The position numbers and the translations under genes are program-made. Of a stretch of 37,946 nucleotides of DNA, positions 8,192-15,985 are shown in pieces. The DNA lies in the NCBI GenBank assembly GCA_023248745.1, contig JAHFDZ010000022.1:1-37946 (forward strand). Reading direction: 5' to 3'. Position 1 is the first letter of the stretch. Each line of letters begins with the position of its first letter. Below the pieces are notes generated by a model, which saw nothing but the letters and a program-made list of their open reading frames with translations, made no database searches and was not told where the DNA came from. The stretch is from Myxococcales bacterium (GTDB lineage Bacteria; Myxococcota_A; Polyangia; Polyangiales; Polyangiaceae).

Positions 8192-9229
8192 ATGATGTCC
8201 AAGAGTGCAGACGAGTGTTTGATTGCGCGGCGTCTCAGAGTGCGTGCCTTCGTGGTGGCGAGTGCGTGCGTTGTTTTCAGCGCGTGTGGTGCGCGCACGT
8301 CACTCGGTCTCGGCAATACGGACGGTTCGAGCCCAGCGCTCAGCGATGGCGGCGATCCTCTCGCGGGGCTGTCGATCGTCCTCTTTGGTGGGGTTGGCGA
8401 TTCGGCGACGCCACTGCGTGATACGTGGACTTGGCACGCAGGCGGACGATGGACGCTCGAACATCCTCTGAACGCGCCGCCTGCAAACATTGGGATTGTT
8501 GGCACTTCGCTGAGTGACGGCTTCCTGCTCTTCACGGGCGCCGCTGACGGAAGTCGTGGCACAACGTGGTTGTGGAACGCTGCAAACTGGACGCAACTGA
8601 ATCCGACGCAACAGCCGCAATCGCGAACCGGCGCAACGCTCGTACCGATCGCGACGGGCGCAATGTTGTACGGCGGATGGGGCAATCCGAATCCGTCGCT
8701 CGTCGAATCAACGTGGACGTGGAACGGCGTACAATGGACCAACGTGCCGTTGCCTTCGACGTACCCGACCGCTTGGTACGGGGCGAGCGCTGTGCCGTTG
8801 AACGGCACGGTGTTTCGCTTTGGTGGCGTGAACAATGCGTTTGCGATCACGAACGAGACGTGGGTCCACGAGACGACGTGGCGGCGTGTCGCGCCCTTGC
8901 ATGCACCGACACCTCGCAATCACGCGTCGATGTTCACGTGCAACGGCGTTGTCTATCTGTTCGGCGGGCAGACGATCAACGGACCGATTGGCGACATGTG
9001 GACTTGGAACGGCAGCGATTGGACCGAGCTGCATCCGTCGCCAAGTCCGTCAGCGCGCGCAGGTGCCGCCGTTGCGTCACACGCCGCGATGGGCGTCCTG
9101 TTCGGTGGGGGAGCAAACAGCAAGCTTCTTTCCGATATGTGGACATGGGACGGCACGCGTTGGACCGAGCAAACAGGCACCGGACCGAGCGCCCGCATCG
9201 GTGCTGTCATGGGTGCGTTGCGTGAGTGA
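8192..9229 (+). CDS. Kelch-repeat lipoprotein (345 aa)
   Basis: Two ATGs in tandem (8192 and 8195) follow an AGGTGG site; the second is nearly as good a start. A basic N-terminus and hydrophobic stretch end in the lipobox FSAC (Cys 32). The rest is a Kelch-type propeller: repeated FGG turns (LFGGVG, FRFGGV, YLFGGQ, LFGGGA), each followed by a W-rich strand such as DTWTWHAGGRWT, DMWTWNGSDWTE or DMWTWDGTRWTE. About five to six blades can be counted, which would close one propeller. It is probably surface or periplasmic and used in protein or carbohydrate binding. There are no catalytic residues. Confidence 0.88.
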   Translation: MMSKSADECLIARRLRVRAFVVASACVVFSACGARTSLGLGNTDGSSPALSDGGDPLAGLSIVLFGGVGDSATPLRDTWTWHAGGRWTLEHPLNAPPANIGIVGTSLSDGFLLFTGAADGSRGTTWLWNAANWTQLNPTQQPQSRTGATLVPIATGAMLYGGWGNPNPSLVESTWTWNGVQWTNVPLPSTYPTAWYGASAVPLNGTVFRFGGVNNAFAITNETWVHETTWRRVAPLHAPTPRNHASMFTCNGVVYLFGGQTINGPIGDMWTWNGSDWTELHPSPSPSARAGAAVASHAAMGVLFGGGANSKLLSDMWTWDGTRWTEQTGTGPSARIGAVMGALRE

Positions 9230-9262
9230 TCCGAACGTTGACGTGCTGAAGTAAGAAATGTT

Positions 9263-9280
9263 CTTGACCAACTGGTCAAG
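9263..9280. terminator. 18-bp palindrome between convergent genes
   Basis: CTTGACCA-AC-TGGTCAAG is an 8-bp perfect inverted repeat placed between the convergent stops at 9229 and 9309. It could act as a bidirectional terminator hairpin. There is no strong T-run, so an operator-like protein-binding palindrome is the alternative. Confidence 0.4.
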
Positions 9281-9308
9281 GAAGTTTGCTGATGTCGGCC
9301 GGCAATTC

Positions 9309-11228
9309 TTACGGGGTCATCGCAATTCCGCACTTCGATTGCAGGTATGCGCCGCCGGCCTGAAGGTCACCTCGGTAGGGTTTCGAATCGCTTGTGTACT
9401 GTTCAACCACGGGGCGATTCAACGGATCGAGCTGATTGGACGCGTCCCAAGCCATCGCCGCGTAGAAGGGCGTTGTGTACGTGTCGTAGAGCTGCACGAT
9501 TCGGCCCCACGATGTGGCGATCTCTTTCGGTGCGACCTTGTTGCCGTCTTTGACGAGCTTGACGTGCTTTGTCCACGTGGCTTGGAACTCTGTCGGATGT
9601 CCCTTCGCGTACGTGATCAGATCGGCCGACGTTTGGGCCATGGGCGCGACGACTTTGCAAAAGTTCTTCGTCGGATCGTAGTTGGAACAAAACGTCTTGC
9701 GCGAGTAGCCCTTGATCTCGCCGCCCGATCCGGTGTCCCAACCTGTGAACGCGAGCGTGAGGACTGGTTTCACTTTCACGACGTCGATGGGAAGCGGAGT
9801 TCCGTCAGGGCACCTGCAGTCATCGACAGCGCAAAGCACGGCAGCGCCGATTTCTGGAGCATACGTGTCGAGCCCCGCAGAATCGGCAAGCCGGATTCCA
9901 CCGCCTTCGAGATTGAGCGCGAGGATCTCGGCCGAGCCTGCGATCTCGAAAACGTCGGCGCCGCGGGGATCGATCACGAAGACTGCGCTGCCGCCTTCAT
10001 CGATTGTCCTGGTCACCTTCAAGGCTTCGATCTCGTCGGGTACGCCTGATCCTGCCGTGGTCCATTCACTTCCGCGCGCTTTCTCTCGGGTCATGGATGC
10101 TGCCCAGCTGCGCTTGAGAACGGCGTTGACCGGATCGATCATGATCTTGAACGAATCCGAGTTCGTCTTCGCCGTGAGGAAGGTGGACATGAGCGGCCAT
10201 ACGGGATTTCCGAGGTAATTCACCTCCGAGAAAAAACCTTGCGCCGTGTAGGCCCGCGCGAAGAGATCGTGGTTGGGCTCCGTGAACCATCCTATCCAAT
10301 ACACGTCGAGATCCGGTACGCGCCCCACCACCTCGTAGGCCACCCAATTGGCGGTGCCCTCCGCCGACCAAGCCAAAAATGCTTTGTTGCGCCAGGCCTT
10401 GAGTCCCATGACCTGCGCTTGGAAGCAGTGGAACGCTTCGTGAGCAAGGGTGTGGCGCAGGCCGCCGTCGCTCGCAATAATCCGTGGTGCGATTTTCACG
10501 CGACAGGTGGCGACCGGTCCTGGATCCGCTTCGATCAGGGGCTTGGCCATCTTGGCTTCGTTCGCGGTGAGAGGAATCGTGTGCGCGCGCACGCCGGGCT
10601 TGCCTACAAACTCGGCAACCGTTAGCGCGATCGTCGGACTCAGCGCGATCCCCAGCTTTGCGGAGATGAGCGCGACCTCTTCGTTAAATTTCTGCAGAAC
10701 TTCTTTTCGCCGAGCCTCGAGTTGTTCGGGCGTGAGTTTCGCCGGCTCGTCGCGCGGCGCGAGTCCGGACCCGAACTTGATGGGCGCGTCCTTGGGTTGC
10801 AGCGACCCATTGGTCGAAGTGTCCTCAGCCAGCGCTTGGGCGGTGATCGCCTGTTCTTCAAAAGTGAGCTCGTTCCAATACGCGTGCATGAGTCGAATCG
10901 CGTGACAGGCCGCGAGTGCGCCCGAGTCGTGCCCGGCGGCTTCGGCCTTCGCGGGGTCGGCACCGGTGGGTACCGTCACGTTGGGAAGTTGCGCGACGGT
11001 CAACGAGAAGGCCTGCTTCGTCTGCTCGAGCGTCCACACTCCGTCCTTCGGAGTCGCTGCGACAATTTTTTCCCACGCGGTCGTGAGATCGCCAGGCGTA
11101 CCGCTTTCGGCACCTGCATCGCCGGTGTTGCTACTGCCGCCGTCGCACGAAGCGATCGCGCCGACAGCCAACGCGATCACTGCTGCAAACGCGCGGGGGG
11201 CGCGCGTCCTCTCGCGATTTCGTTCCAT
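9309..11228 (-). CDS. Putative zinc metallopeptidase (gluzincin-like) lipoprotein (639 aa)
   Basis: The signal peptide ends in lipobox IASC (Cys 28), followed by a Gly/Ser/Asp linker. Residues 258-270 contain HTLAHEAFHCFQ with an HExxH zinc motif (HEAFH, 263-267). 23 residues later, WSAEGTANWVAYE supplies E290, placed like the third zinc ligand of gluzincins (peptidase MA clan), where an E-G-x-A-x-W pattern is usual. A helical region precedes the motif and a beta-rich segment and several Cys follow it. The enzyme would act in the periplasm or at the surface; the substrate is unknown. No close family is recognised, so activity is inference from the motif. Confidence 0.78.
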   Translation of the reverse strand: MERNRERTRAPRAFAAVIALAVGAIASCDGGSSNTGDAGAESGTPGDLTTAWEKIVAATPKDGVWTLEQTKQAFSLTVAQLPNVTVPTGADPAKAEAAGHDSGALAACHAIRLMHAYWNELTFEEQAITAQALAEDTSTNGSLQPKDAPIKFGSGLAPRDEPAKLTPEQLEARRKEVLQKFNEEVALISAKLGIALSPTIALTVAEFVGKPGVRAHTIPLTANEAKMAKPLIEADPGPVATCRVKIAPRIIASDGGLRHTLAHEAFHCFQAQVMGLKAWRNKAFLAWSAEGTANWVAYEVVGRVPDLDVYWIGWFTEPNHDLFARAYTAQGFFSEVNYLGNPVWPLMSTFLTAKTNSDSFKIMIDPVNAVLKRSWAASMTREKARGSEWTTAGSGVPDEIEALKVTRTIDEGGSAVFVIDPRGADVFEIAGSAEILALNLEGGGIRLADSAGLDTYAPEIGAAVLCAVDDCRCPDGTPLPIDVVKVKPVLTLAFTGWDTGSGGEIKGYSRKTFCSNYDPTKNFCKVVAPMAQTSADLITYAKGHPTEFQATWTKHVKLVKDGNKVAPKEIATSWGRIVQLYDTYTTPFYAAMAWDASNQLDPLNRPVVEQYTSDSKPYRGDLQAGGAYLQSKCGIAMTP

Positions 11229-11314
11229 CTCCCGAGGTTATTCTGGTTTCCGAAGACGGGGACAGTAGGCCGTGACGATCATGGAGGGCAAGGTGCGGAT
11301 CAGTAAGGCACTGC

Positions 11315-11333
11315 GCCCTTCGATTCGAAGGGC
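11315..11333 (-). terminator. Perfect hairpin at the stop of the 563-aa lipoprotein gene
   Basis: GCCCTTCG-ATT-CGAAGGGC is a perfect 8-bp stem with a 3-base loop whose first base on the minus strand is the last base of the TAG stop codon. The position is ideal for terminating the lipoprotein gene. No T-run follows, so it may instead protect the mRNA 3' end. Confidence 0.45.
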
Positions 11334-13024
11334 TAAAGGCTGGGGACGCCGGTCCAGACGCGATAGGAGGTGCGCTTGTCGTTGTTCGGCATGATGACCA
11401 CAGCGTTCGAATGTCCTTCGCTGTTTTGCGGCGCGATCTGAATGAAGGGCTTAGACCCCGTGGTATCTCGGCCGAGCACTTCGATGTCGCGGCCATCAGG
11501 GCGGAAGCGCTTGATCGTCGTCATGTTTGAACGGTAGGACCCTGTAAGCAGCGCGTTGCCGTCGCTGCCCGCAGCGAGATTCGGGTCTTGCTGCGGGTCC
11601 AAGCTTTTGATGATCGACCCATTGGCTCCGATGACAAAGGCCGCACGCTCGGTCGACGGAGCGTTCGTCGGGGTTGGTGCGCTGACGAAGCGATCGCCAT
11701 TTACGAAAACGGTGCCCGTGTTGCCGATCCACATCGGAACGACCGGGCCGTCAAACCACCCGAGCGGGCGCGGTACGGTATGGTCATCTAAGTTGACCAG
11801 CTCGAGGCCATAGTACTGATTGATACACGAGCCCCCGCGAAGTGTGCATCCTGCATAGGCCGTCGTGGTGACGAAGCGCCCGTCTCGCGACATCGTGTTT
11901 GACAACACGTTTCCGAGGTTTTTGATCTCGCGGCCATGCGTATCGACGACAACGCTTGCGCCGTCTCGCGACAGAAGCCACCGCCCGCCCTCTTCGGCGC
12001 CGTCGAGAAGCGCGCCATCGACGGTGGTTTCGCTCCCATCTTCGGCGAAGAGCCACGTCGATTTCGAATCGAGCGACAGAGCCATCGCGCCTTGCGTGAG
12101 CTCGAGTTTGGTTTGCGGGAAGGTGCCAGCGTACGGAAAATTGTACTTCTTTGTGATCGATTTACCCGTGCGCAGTTCTATCGCCTGAAAGTTGTAAGCA
12201 CGCCCACAGAAGGCGTCGCCTCGGCAGTGTTCGAAGAGCACATGTAGCGCAATCGCCCAGCCGCCTGCACCGCTCGGCAAACGCCAATGCGACGTCACCA
12301 TTTGGTCGCTTCGCGTTAGTGTCGGCTTGTCGCTCGGTATGGTGCTGACCTTCCAGTTGAGCGATGAAGTAAATAATGTTGATAATTCGCTGTTGGCGTC
12401 GCTCGGGAAAAAGAGCCAGTTCGCACTCGCATTTTCAACAGATGGGATCATCCCCGTATCGAGTGAGGCAACGCGCGCGCCTGTGACAACGTCGTAGACG
12501 TTGAGTGTGGGCGATTCTCCGCCGACGTCCGATGTCCAATAGTGCGGCTTCTCGTTGACGCTGAGCCAGCCTGTCGCCTGAAAGCGGCCCACTGGCAGTG
12601 CCAGCTCGCGCGTAAGGGAAGTTGCGCGTTCGAACAGCGAAGCGTGTCCGTTTGTGTTGATGAACGTGAGGTGCTCACCATCCCCCGAGACGCGCACGTG
12701 TCCCGTTGCGCTACTGGCGCGAGCAACTGCGGGTAGCGATTCACCGGCTCTCAGAATGCCGACAAGATGGTTGACGGAGTCGTAGAAGCCGACGTCGCTG
12801 CAACGATTGACGTTGGTCGACGCGAGATCACTGAATTGGCTCGCGAATGCCATCGTCTTGCGGGATTCGCAGCCCGTGAGGGCAGCGACGTTGACGCTGA
12901 TCGATGCGTCTTCGGTACTTGCGCGCGGCAGTGAATCGCTCAGTGACGAACGACCTCCGCAGCTGACGACCGTGAAGAGCGCTAAATGTGCACAGAAGAG
13001 GCGAAGTGGCTTGTGCGTGATCAT
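11333..13024 (-). CDS. Beta-propeller-like lipoprotein (563 aa)
   Basis: The ATG at 13024 begins a compact lipoprotein signal with lipobox VVSC (Cys 22); it has an AGGA-type site about 10 bases upstream, and the longer frame to 13144 would bury the signal. The mature protein is beta-rich with repeated WD40-like or TolB-like turns (HVRVSGDGEHLTFINTNG, LSRDGASVVVDTHG, TMSRDGRFVTTTAYAG). Six or more Cys residues suggest disulphides. No enzyme motif is present. The next gene upstream on this strand is the small Cys-rich lipoprotein at 13155, 130 bases away, so co-expression under the BlaI-type boxes is conceivable but not shown. Confidence 0.78.
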   Translation of the reverse strand: MITHKPLRLFCAHLALFTVVSCGGRSSLSDSLPRASTEDASISVNVAALTGCESRKTMAFASQFSDLASTNVNRCSDVGFYDSVNHLVGILRAGESLPAVARASSATGHVRVSGDGEHLTFINTNGHASLFERATSLTRELALPVGRFQATGWLSVNEKPHYWTSDVGGESPTLNVYDVVTGARVASLDTGMIPSVENASANWLFFPSDANSELSTLFTSSLNWKVSTIPSDKPTLTRSDQMVTSHWRLPSGAGGWAIALHVLFEHCRGDAFCGRAYNFQAIELRTGKSITKKYNFPYAGTFPQTKLELTQGAMALSLDSKSTWLFAEDGSETTVDGALLDGAEEGGRWLLSRDGASVVVDTHGREIKNLGNVLSNTMSRDGRFVTTTAYAGCTLRGGSCINQYYGLELVNLDDHTVPRPLGWFDGPVVPMWIGNTGTVFVNGDRFVSAPTPTNAPSTERAAFVIGANGSIIKSLDPQQDPNLAAGSDGNALLTGSYRSNMTTIKRFRPDGRDIEVLGRDTTGSKPFIQIAPQNSEGHSNAVVIMPNNDKRTSYRVWTGVPSL

Positions 13025-13154
13025 CTTGATACGTCCTATCGTGCACGAGTTTGTGATCGCTAGAGTTTCCGCGCGCAACTGAGCAAAGCGGCGTCCTGGG
13101 ATCGCAGGAGTCCACCGTCTTGGTTCGGGTACGGCCTCGAGCACGTGTCCACTT

Positions 13155-13442
13155 CTAACGACTGCGGCACACGTTCTCTATGCAGCCACACTTCTCGGCG
13201 GGCGGTATCGCGTGTTCCCAATCGCAACCGGCGTCGGTCGCTGCCAGTGGTGGCTTACGACGCAGATGCGTGCACGACGCACCTTCCTGACAGGGATTGG
13301 ACACGATGACGCACTCCGTATCTTGCGTGCATCGCGGACACGCGTCGCCCGATGACGGACAGTCGTTGGTGAGCGTCTGCGCGCTGTGGCACGCGGTGAG
13401 CGACCAAAGCGCTACCGCAGAGAAAGTACACGTAAGGCGCAT
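13155..13442 (-). CDS. Small Cys-rich lipoprotein (95 aa)
   Basis: A short signal peptide ends in lipobox LTAC (Cys 18). The mature 78 residues have nine further Cys (DCPSS, ACPRC, ECVIV, PCQEG, SCTHL, GCDWE, CGCIENVC), giving a small disulphide-knotted domain typical of secreted proteins in this lineage. The gene starts only 2 bases from the first of three palindromic boxes that lie between it and the divergent blaI-like gene, so it is a likely member of the same regulon. The function is unknown; a periplasmic or envelope-stress role would fit the context. Confidence 0.75.
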   Translation of the reverse strand: MRLTCTFSAVALWSLTACHSAQTLTNDCPSSGDACPRCTQDTECVIVSNPCQEGASCTHLRRKPPLAATDAGCDWEHAIPPAEKCGCIENVCRSR

Positions 13443-13443
13443 G

Positions 13444-13456
13444 GCTAGTAACTAGC
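13444..13456. promoter_or_regulatory. Operator-like box 1 (GCTA-N5-TAGC)
   Basis: GCTAG-TAA-CTAGC is a 13-bp palindrome just upstream of the start codon of the Cys-rich lipoprotein (13442). Its half-sites match boxes 2 and 3. A repressor bound here would block that gene's translation-initiation region or promoter. BlaI/MecI-family repressors bind comparable short dyads, usually with TACA/TGTA half-sites; here the half-site is GCTA/TAGC. Confidence 0.6.
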
Positions 13457-13465
13457 ACCAAAACG

Positions 13466-13487
13466 ACATGCTAAAAAAATAGCATGT
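13466..13487. promoter_or_regulatory. Operator-like box 2 (ACATGCTA-N6-TAGCATGT)
   Basis: The strongest of three boxes: 8-bp perfect arms around an A6 centre. It lies midway in the 89-base divergent region, so it could control both the blaI-like gene and the lipoprotein gene. Confidence 0.7.
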
Positions 13488-13493
13488 TCGGCT

Positions 13494-13509
13494 TGCTAAA
13501 ATTTTAGCA
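13494..13509. promoter_or_regulatory. Operator-like box 3 (TGCTA-AAATTT-TAGCA)
   Basis: A perfect 16-bp palindrome 22 bases upstream of the blaI-like start codon. It contains TAAAAT (13497-13502), a plausible -10 element, so repressor binding would occlude RNA polymerase and give autoregulation of the blaI-M56 operon. The -10 assignment is inference. Confidence 0.7.
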
Positions 13510-13531
13510 TGTGGGCTATGAAGGTTTCGCA

Positions 13532-13909
13532 ATGACGAAGCCGAGCACCCTTACGCGCCGCGAGCGCGAAATCATGGACATCCTCTATCGCCAAGGACGA
13601 GCGACGGCGCACGAGGTCCTAGAAGGTCTGACCGACCCGCCGAGTTACTCCGCCGTTCGCGCGCTCTTGCGCCTGTTGGAAGAGCGCGGTCACGCAAAGC
13701 ACATCGTCGACGGCCAGCGATACATCTACGCACCCGCCGTGGCCCGTGGAGATGCGCGCAAGACCGCGCTCTCGCATCTCGTCAAAACATTCTTCGCCGG
13801 CTCCACTGAAGAAGCCGTCGCTGCCCTTGTCGACCGTTCGAAGCTCTCGCGCGGGGAGCTCGATCGCCTCTCCGCCATTATCGATCGTGCCAAGAAAGAA
13901 GGACGCTGA
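13532..13909 (+). CDS. blaI: BlaI/MecI/CopY-family transcriptional repressor (125 aa)
   Basis: A winged-helix repressor of the Penicillinase_R family. The N-terminal half holds the HTH: LTRREREIMDILYRQGRATA, then AHEVLEGLTDPPSYSAVRAL, then LLEERGHAKHIVDGQRYIY for the wing. The C-terminal half (KTALSHLVKTFFAGSTEEAV, SRGELDRLSAIIDRAKKEGR) is the helical dimerisation domain where the cognate M56 protease normally cuts. ATG 13532 with an AAGG site 7 bases upstream is chosen over a GTG at 13511 that would overlap the operator region. The stop is one base from the M56 start, so the two genes are an operon, matching blaI-blaR1/mecI-mecR1 architecture. Confidence 0.93.
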   Translation: MTKPSTLTRREREIMDILYRQGRATAHEVLEGLTDPPSYSAVRALLRLLEERGHAKHIVDGQRYIYAPAVARGDARKTALSHLVKTFFAGSTEEAVAALVDRSKLSRGELDRLSAIIDRAKKEGR

Positions 13910-13910
13910 C

Positions 13911-15719
13911 ATGACTTCTCATTTCGATTCGATCTATCGGGTTTCATTGGTGCTTGGTGTTGCCCTTCTCGCGATGCCACTCCTGAAGAGCCAGTCCGCA
14001 GTTGCGCGGCGTCTTGTGCTCTCGGTTGCGTTCGCATCCGTGCTCGTCATTCCGTTCCTGCCCGCGTGGCACGTCGACGCGCCTGTCTATCGTGCGCTTC
14101 TTGCACGTGTCGTGTCCGAGCCGAGCGTCGCGGCGATTGGCGAGCAAGCCGCGCCATTGGCGGCCACAGGGGTTGCGCGATCGATCCACTGGCTGGTGTT
14201 CGCTTGGGCGATTGGCGCTTGCTTCGTCGCCGCGCGATTTCTGGTTGGTCTCGTCGTTGCGCAGCGACTCGTGGGCCGCGCAACATCGGATCCGACTGCA
14301 TGGGAGGCGGCGATCGCAAGCGCCGAACGAGTGACTGGCCTCCGGGCCGTCGTGCGCGTGTCGACCGCGATCGAAGCGCCGGCCGTGACGGGGATCGTCT
14401 CTCCGGTGGTCATCGTTCCCGTTTCCGCTGCGTCTTGGACTGACGACAGAAAGCGCGCGGTATTGCTCCACGAGCTTGCGCACGTGGCTGCCCACGATCT
14501 TGGCGTGCAGGTGCTTGCCACAATCGCGTGCAGTTTGCACTGGTTCAACCCACTGGCTTGGCTCGTGGCGCGGAGGCTGCGGCTTGAGCGTGAGCTTGCG
14601 GCCGACGAAGCGGTACTTCGATCGGGCGTGCGTGCGTCCACTTACGCTGCAGACCTGCTCGCGATCGCAGGAGCGGCGCCAGCGGGAGCAATCGCCATTG
14701 GAGAGAAGCCGCTTCCGAAACGTATCGCCGCGATCGTCGCCGAACGACGTCCGGTCGTTCTCAGCCCAACGGGTGCTTCGGCACTCGTCGTGGGAACTGC
14801 GGCGCTTGCATTCAGCGTGGCGTGCGCGACGAGCGCGGCATCGACGTCGCCAAAGCTCAAAGCGTCACAGGTGTCCGCACGAGCGGTCGATCGCGAGTTG
14901 CAAGCGTTGGCCGATCGCGAGTTAGAACGCATGGTCACCGAATCGAAGGGGGCGGGTGGCACTATCCTTGTGATGTCGCCAAACGGCGACGTGCTTGCGG
15001 ACGCCGGTGGCCATACCGATCGCCTCTACGTTGCGGGTTCGACGATGAAGGCCGTCTTGCTCGCGGCCGCCATCGATGAAGGCGTGGTGACTGAGAGTGA
15101 CGTCTTCGATTGCAGCAACGGCGTACGTTCTGGTCAGGTCATGCGTGACTCAACGCCGCTCGGGAAAGTAGCGTTGCCAGAGTTGCTCGCGAAGTCGAGC
15201 AACATAGGCTTTTCGCAAATATTTGATCGACTTGGCGCTGCTCGTTTGGATCGCGCCCTCCACCGATTTCACTTTGCGACGGCTCCAGAATTTGCCACGA
15301 CGCCTTCGGCTGATTGGAACGGCACCTCATTCGCGATCGGCGCCACGATGAGCACAACACCGCGTCAGGTTGCGCTTGCCTACGCCGCGCTTGCCAACGG
15401 CGGTGATGGCATCGTCACGTCGAGTACGGCCAAGCGCGTGGGCGCGCTCCTCGAAGGGGTTGTCGCAAAAGAGGACGGCACCGGAAAGAATGCGCGCGTC
15501 GCCGGCGTGCGTGTCGCCGGCAAAACGGGCACGTCAGAGTGGACCGCCGCCGACGGAAGCCGACGAAGCTACGCGAGCTTTGTTGGGTACGTTCCCGCTG
15601 AGCGCCCCCGGTACGTGATTTTCGTCGGGGTCGAGGCGGGTCCAGATGCAAGGGTGTGGGGCGGTGGTGCGGCTGCTCCGGTGTTCGCGCGCATCGCCAC
15701 GCGGGCGTTGACGCGCTGA
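13911..15719 (+). CDS. M56 metallopeptidase-penicillin-binding sensor fusion, BlaR1-like (602 aa)
   Basis: Start ATG 13911 is one base after the blaI stop; the longer frame is out of context. Domains in order: three N-terminal TM segments (about 8-25, 34-52, 88-118), an M56 peptidase core with zinc motif HELAH (187-191) and LERELAADEA (225-234), a fourth TM (about 287-305), then an extracytoplasmic penicillin-binding domain (about 335-600). The latter carries all three active-site motifs: S377-T-M-K380, S429/S430-N431 (KSSN) and K538-T-G-T541. Beta-lactam acylation of Ser377 would be signalled through the membrane to the protease, which would cut BlaI. The sensor looks closer to FtsI-type class B transpeptidases (AKSSNIGFSQI, MSTTPRQVALAYAALANGG) than to the OXA-like sensor of classical BlaR1. 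Confidence 0.92.
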   Translation: MTSHFDSIYRVSLVLGVALLAMPLLKSQSAVARRLVLSVAFASVLVIPFLPAWHVDAPVYRALLARVVSEPSVAAIGEQAAPLAATGVARSIHWLVFAWAIGACFVAARFLVGLVVAQRLVGRATSDPTAWEAAIASAERVTGLRAVVRVSTAIEAPAVTGIVSPVVIVPVSAASWTDDRKRAVLLHELAHVAAHDLGVQVLATIACSLHWFNPLAWLVARRLRLERELAADEAVLRSGVRASTYAADLLAIAGAAPAGAIAIGEKPLPKRIAAIVAERRPVVLSPTGASALVVGTAALAFSVACATSAASTSPKLKASQVSARAVDRELQALADRELERMVTESKGAGGTILVMSPNGDVLADAGGHTDRLYVAGSTMKAVLLAAAIDEGVVTESDVFDCSNGVRSGQVMRDSTPLGKVALPELLAKSSNIGFSQIFDRLGAARLDRALHRFHFATAPEFATTPSADWNGTSFAIGATMSTTPRQVALAYAALANGGDGIVTSSTAKRVGALLEGVVAKEDGTGKNARVAGVRVAGKTGTSEWTAADGSRRSYASFVGYVPAERPRYVIFVGVEAGPDARVWGGGAAAPVFARIATRALTR

Positions 15720-15931
15720 AAAGGGTATCCGCGCGGGCACCGATCCCCCTGAGCAATCGCGCGTAGTGCGGGCCTCACAAACCGCAGGTCTCTGATGCAT
15801 ACGCTGCCGAAGCCTCTCGATCGCCGCTGCCGTCGGTCAGGGCGGCTGCGGCAAGTGCCCTTGCGGCCTGCGCCAGAGAGGCAGATTCTCTCATCGGCGA
15901 TGTGTCAAAAAGTGCGCAAAAAGTGGCATTA

Positions 15932-15961
15932 TGGCGATTTACCAGCGCTGGTAAATCGCCA
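15932..15961 (-). terminator. Perfect 30-bp palindrome, probable terminator of the Hint gene
   Basis: A perfect self-complementary 30-mer: TGGCGATTTACCA, then GCGC, then the exact reverse complement of the first arm. It lies 24 bases downstream of the Hint-lipoprotein stop. On the minus strand it is followed by TAATGCCAC and two T5 runs, which fits a strong intrinsic terminator for that gene. Because it is fully symmetric it could also be a protein-binding site or a repeat element. Confidence 0.55.
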
Positions 15962-15985
15962 GGGCTGTGATGCAGCCGCACGCCT

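Noticed and set aside
13746-13910. N-terminal extension of the M56-PBP frame inside blaI
   Set aside because: It overlaps the blaI coding sequence in another frame and is Arg/Ser/Pro-rich; ATG 13911 directly after the blaI stop begins the expected TM region.
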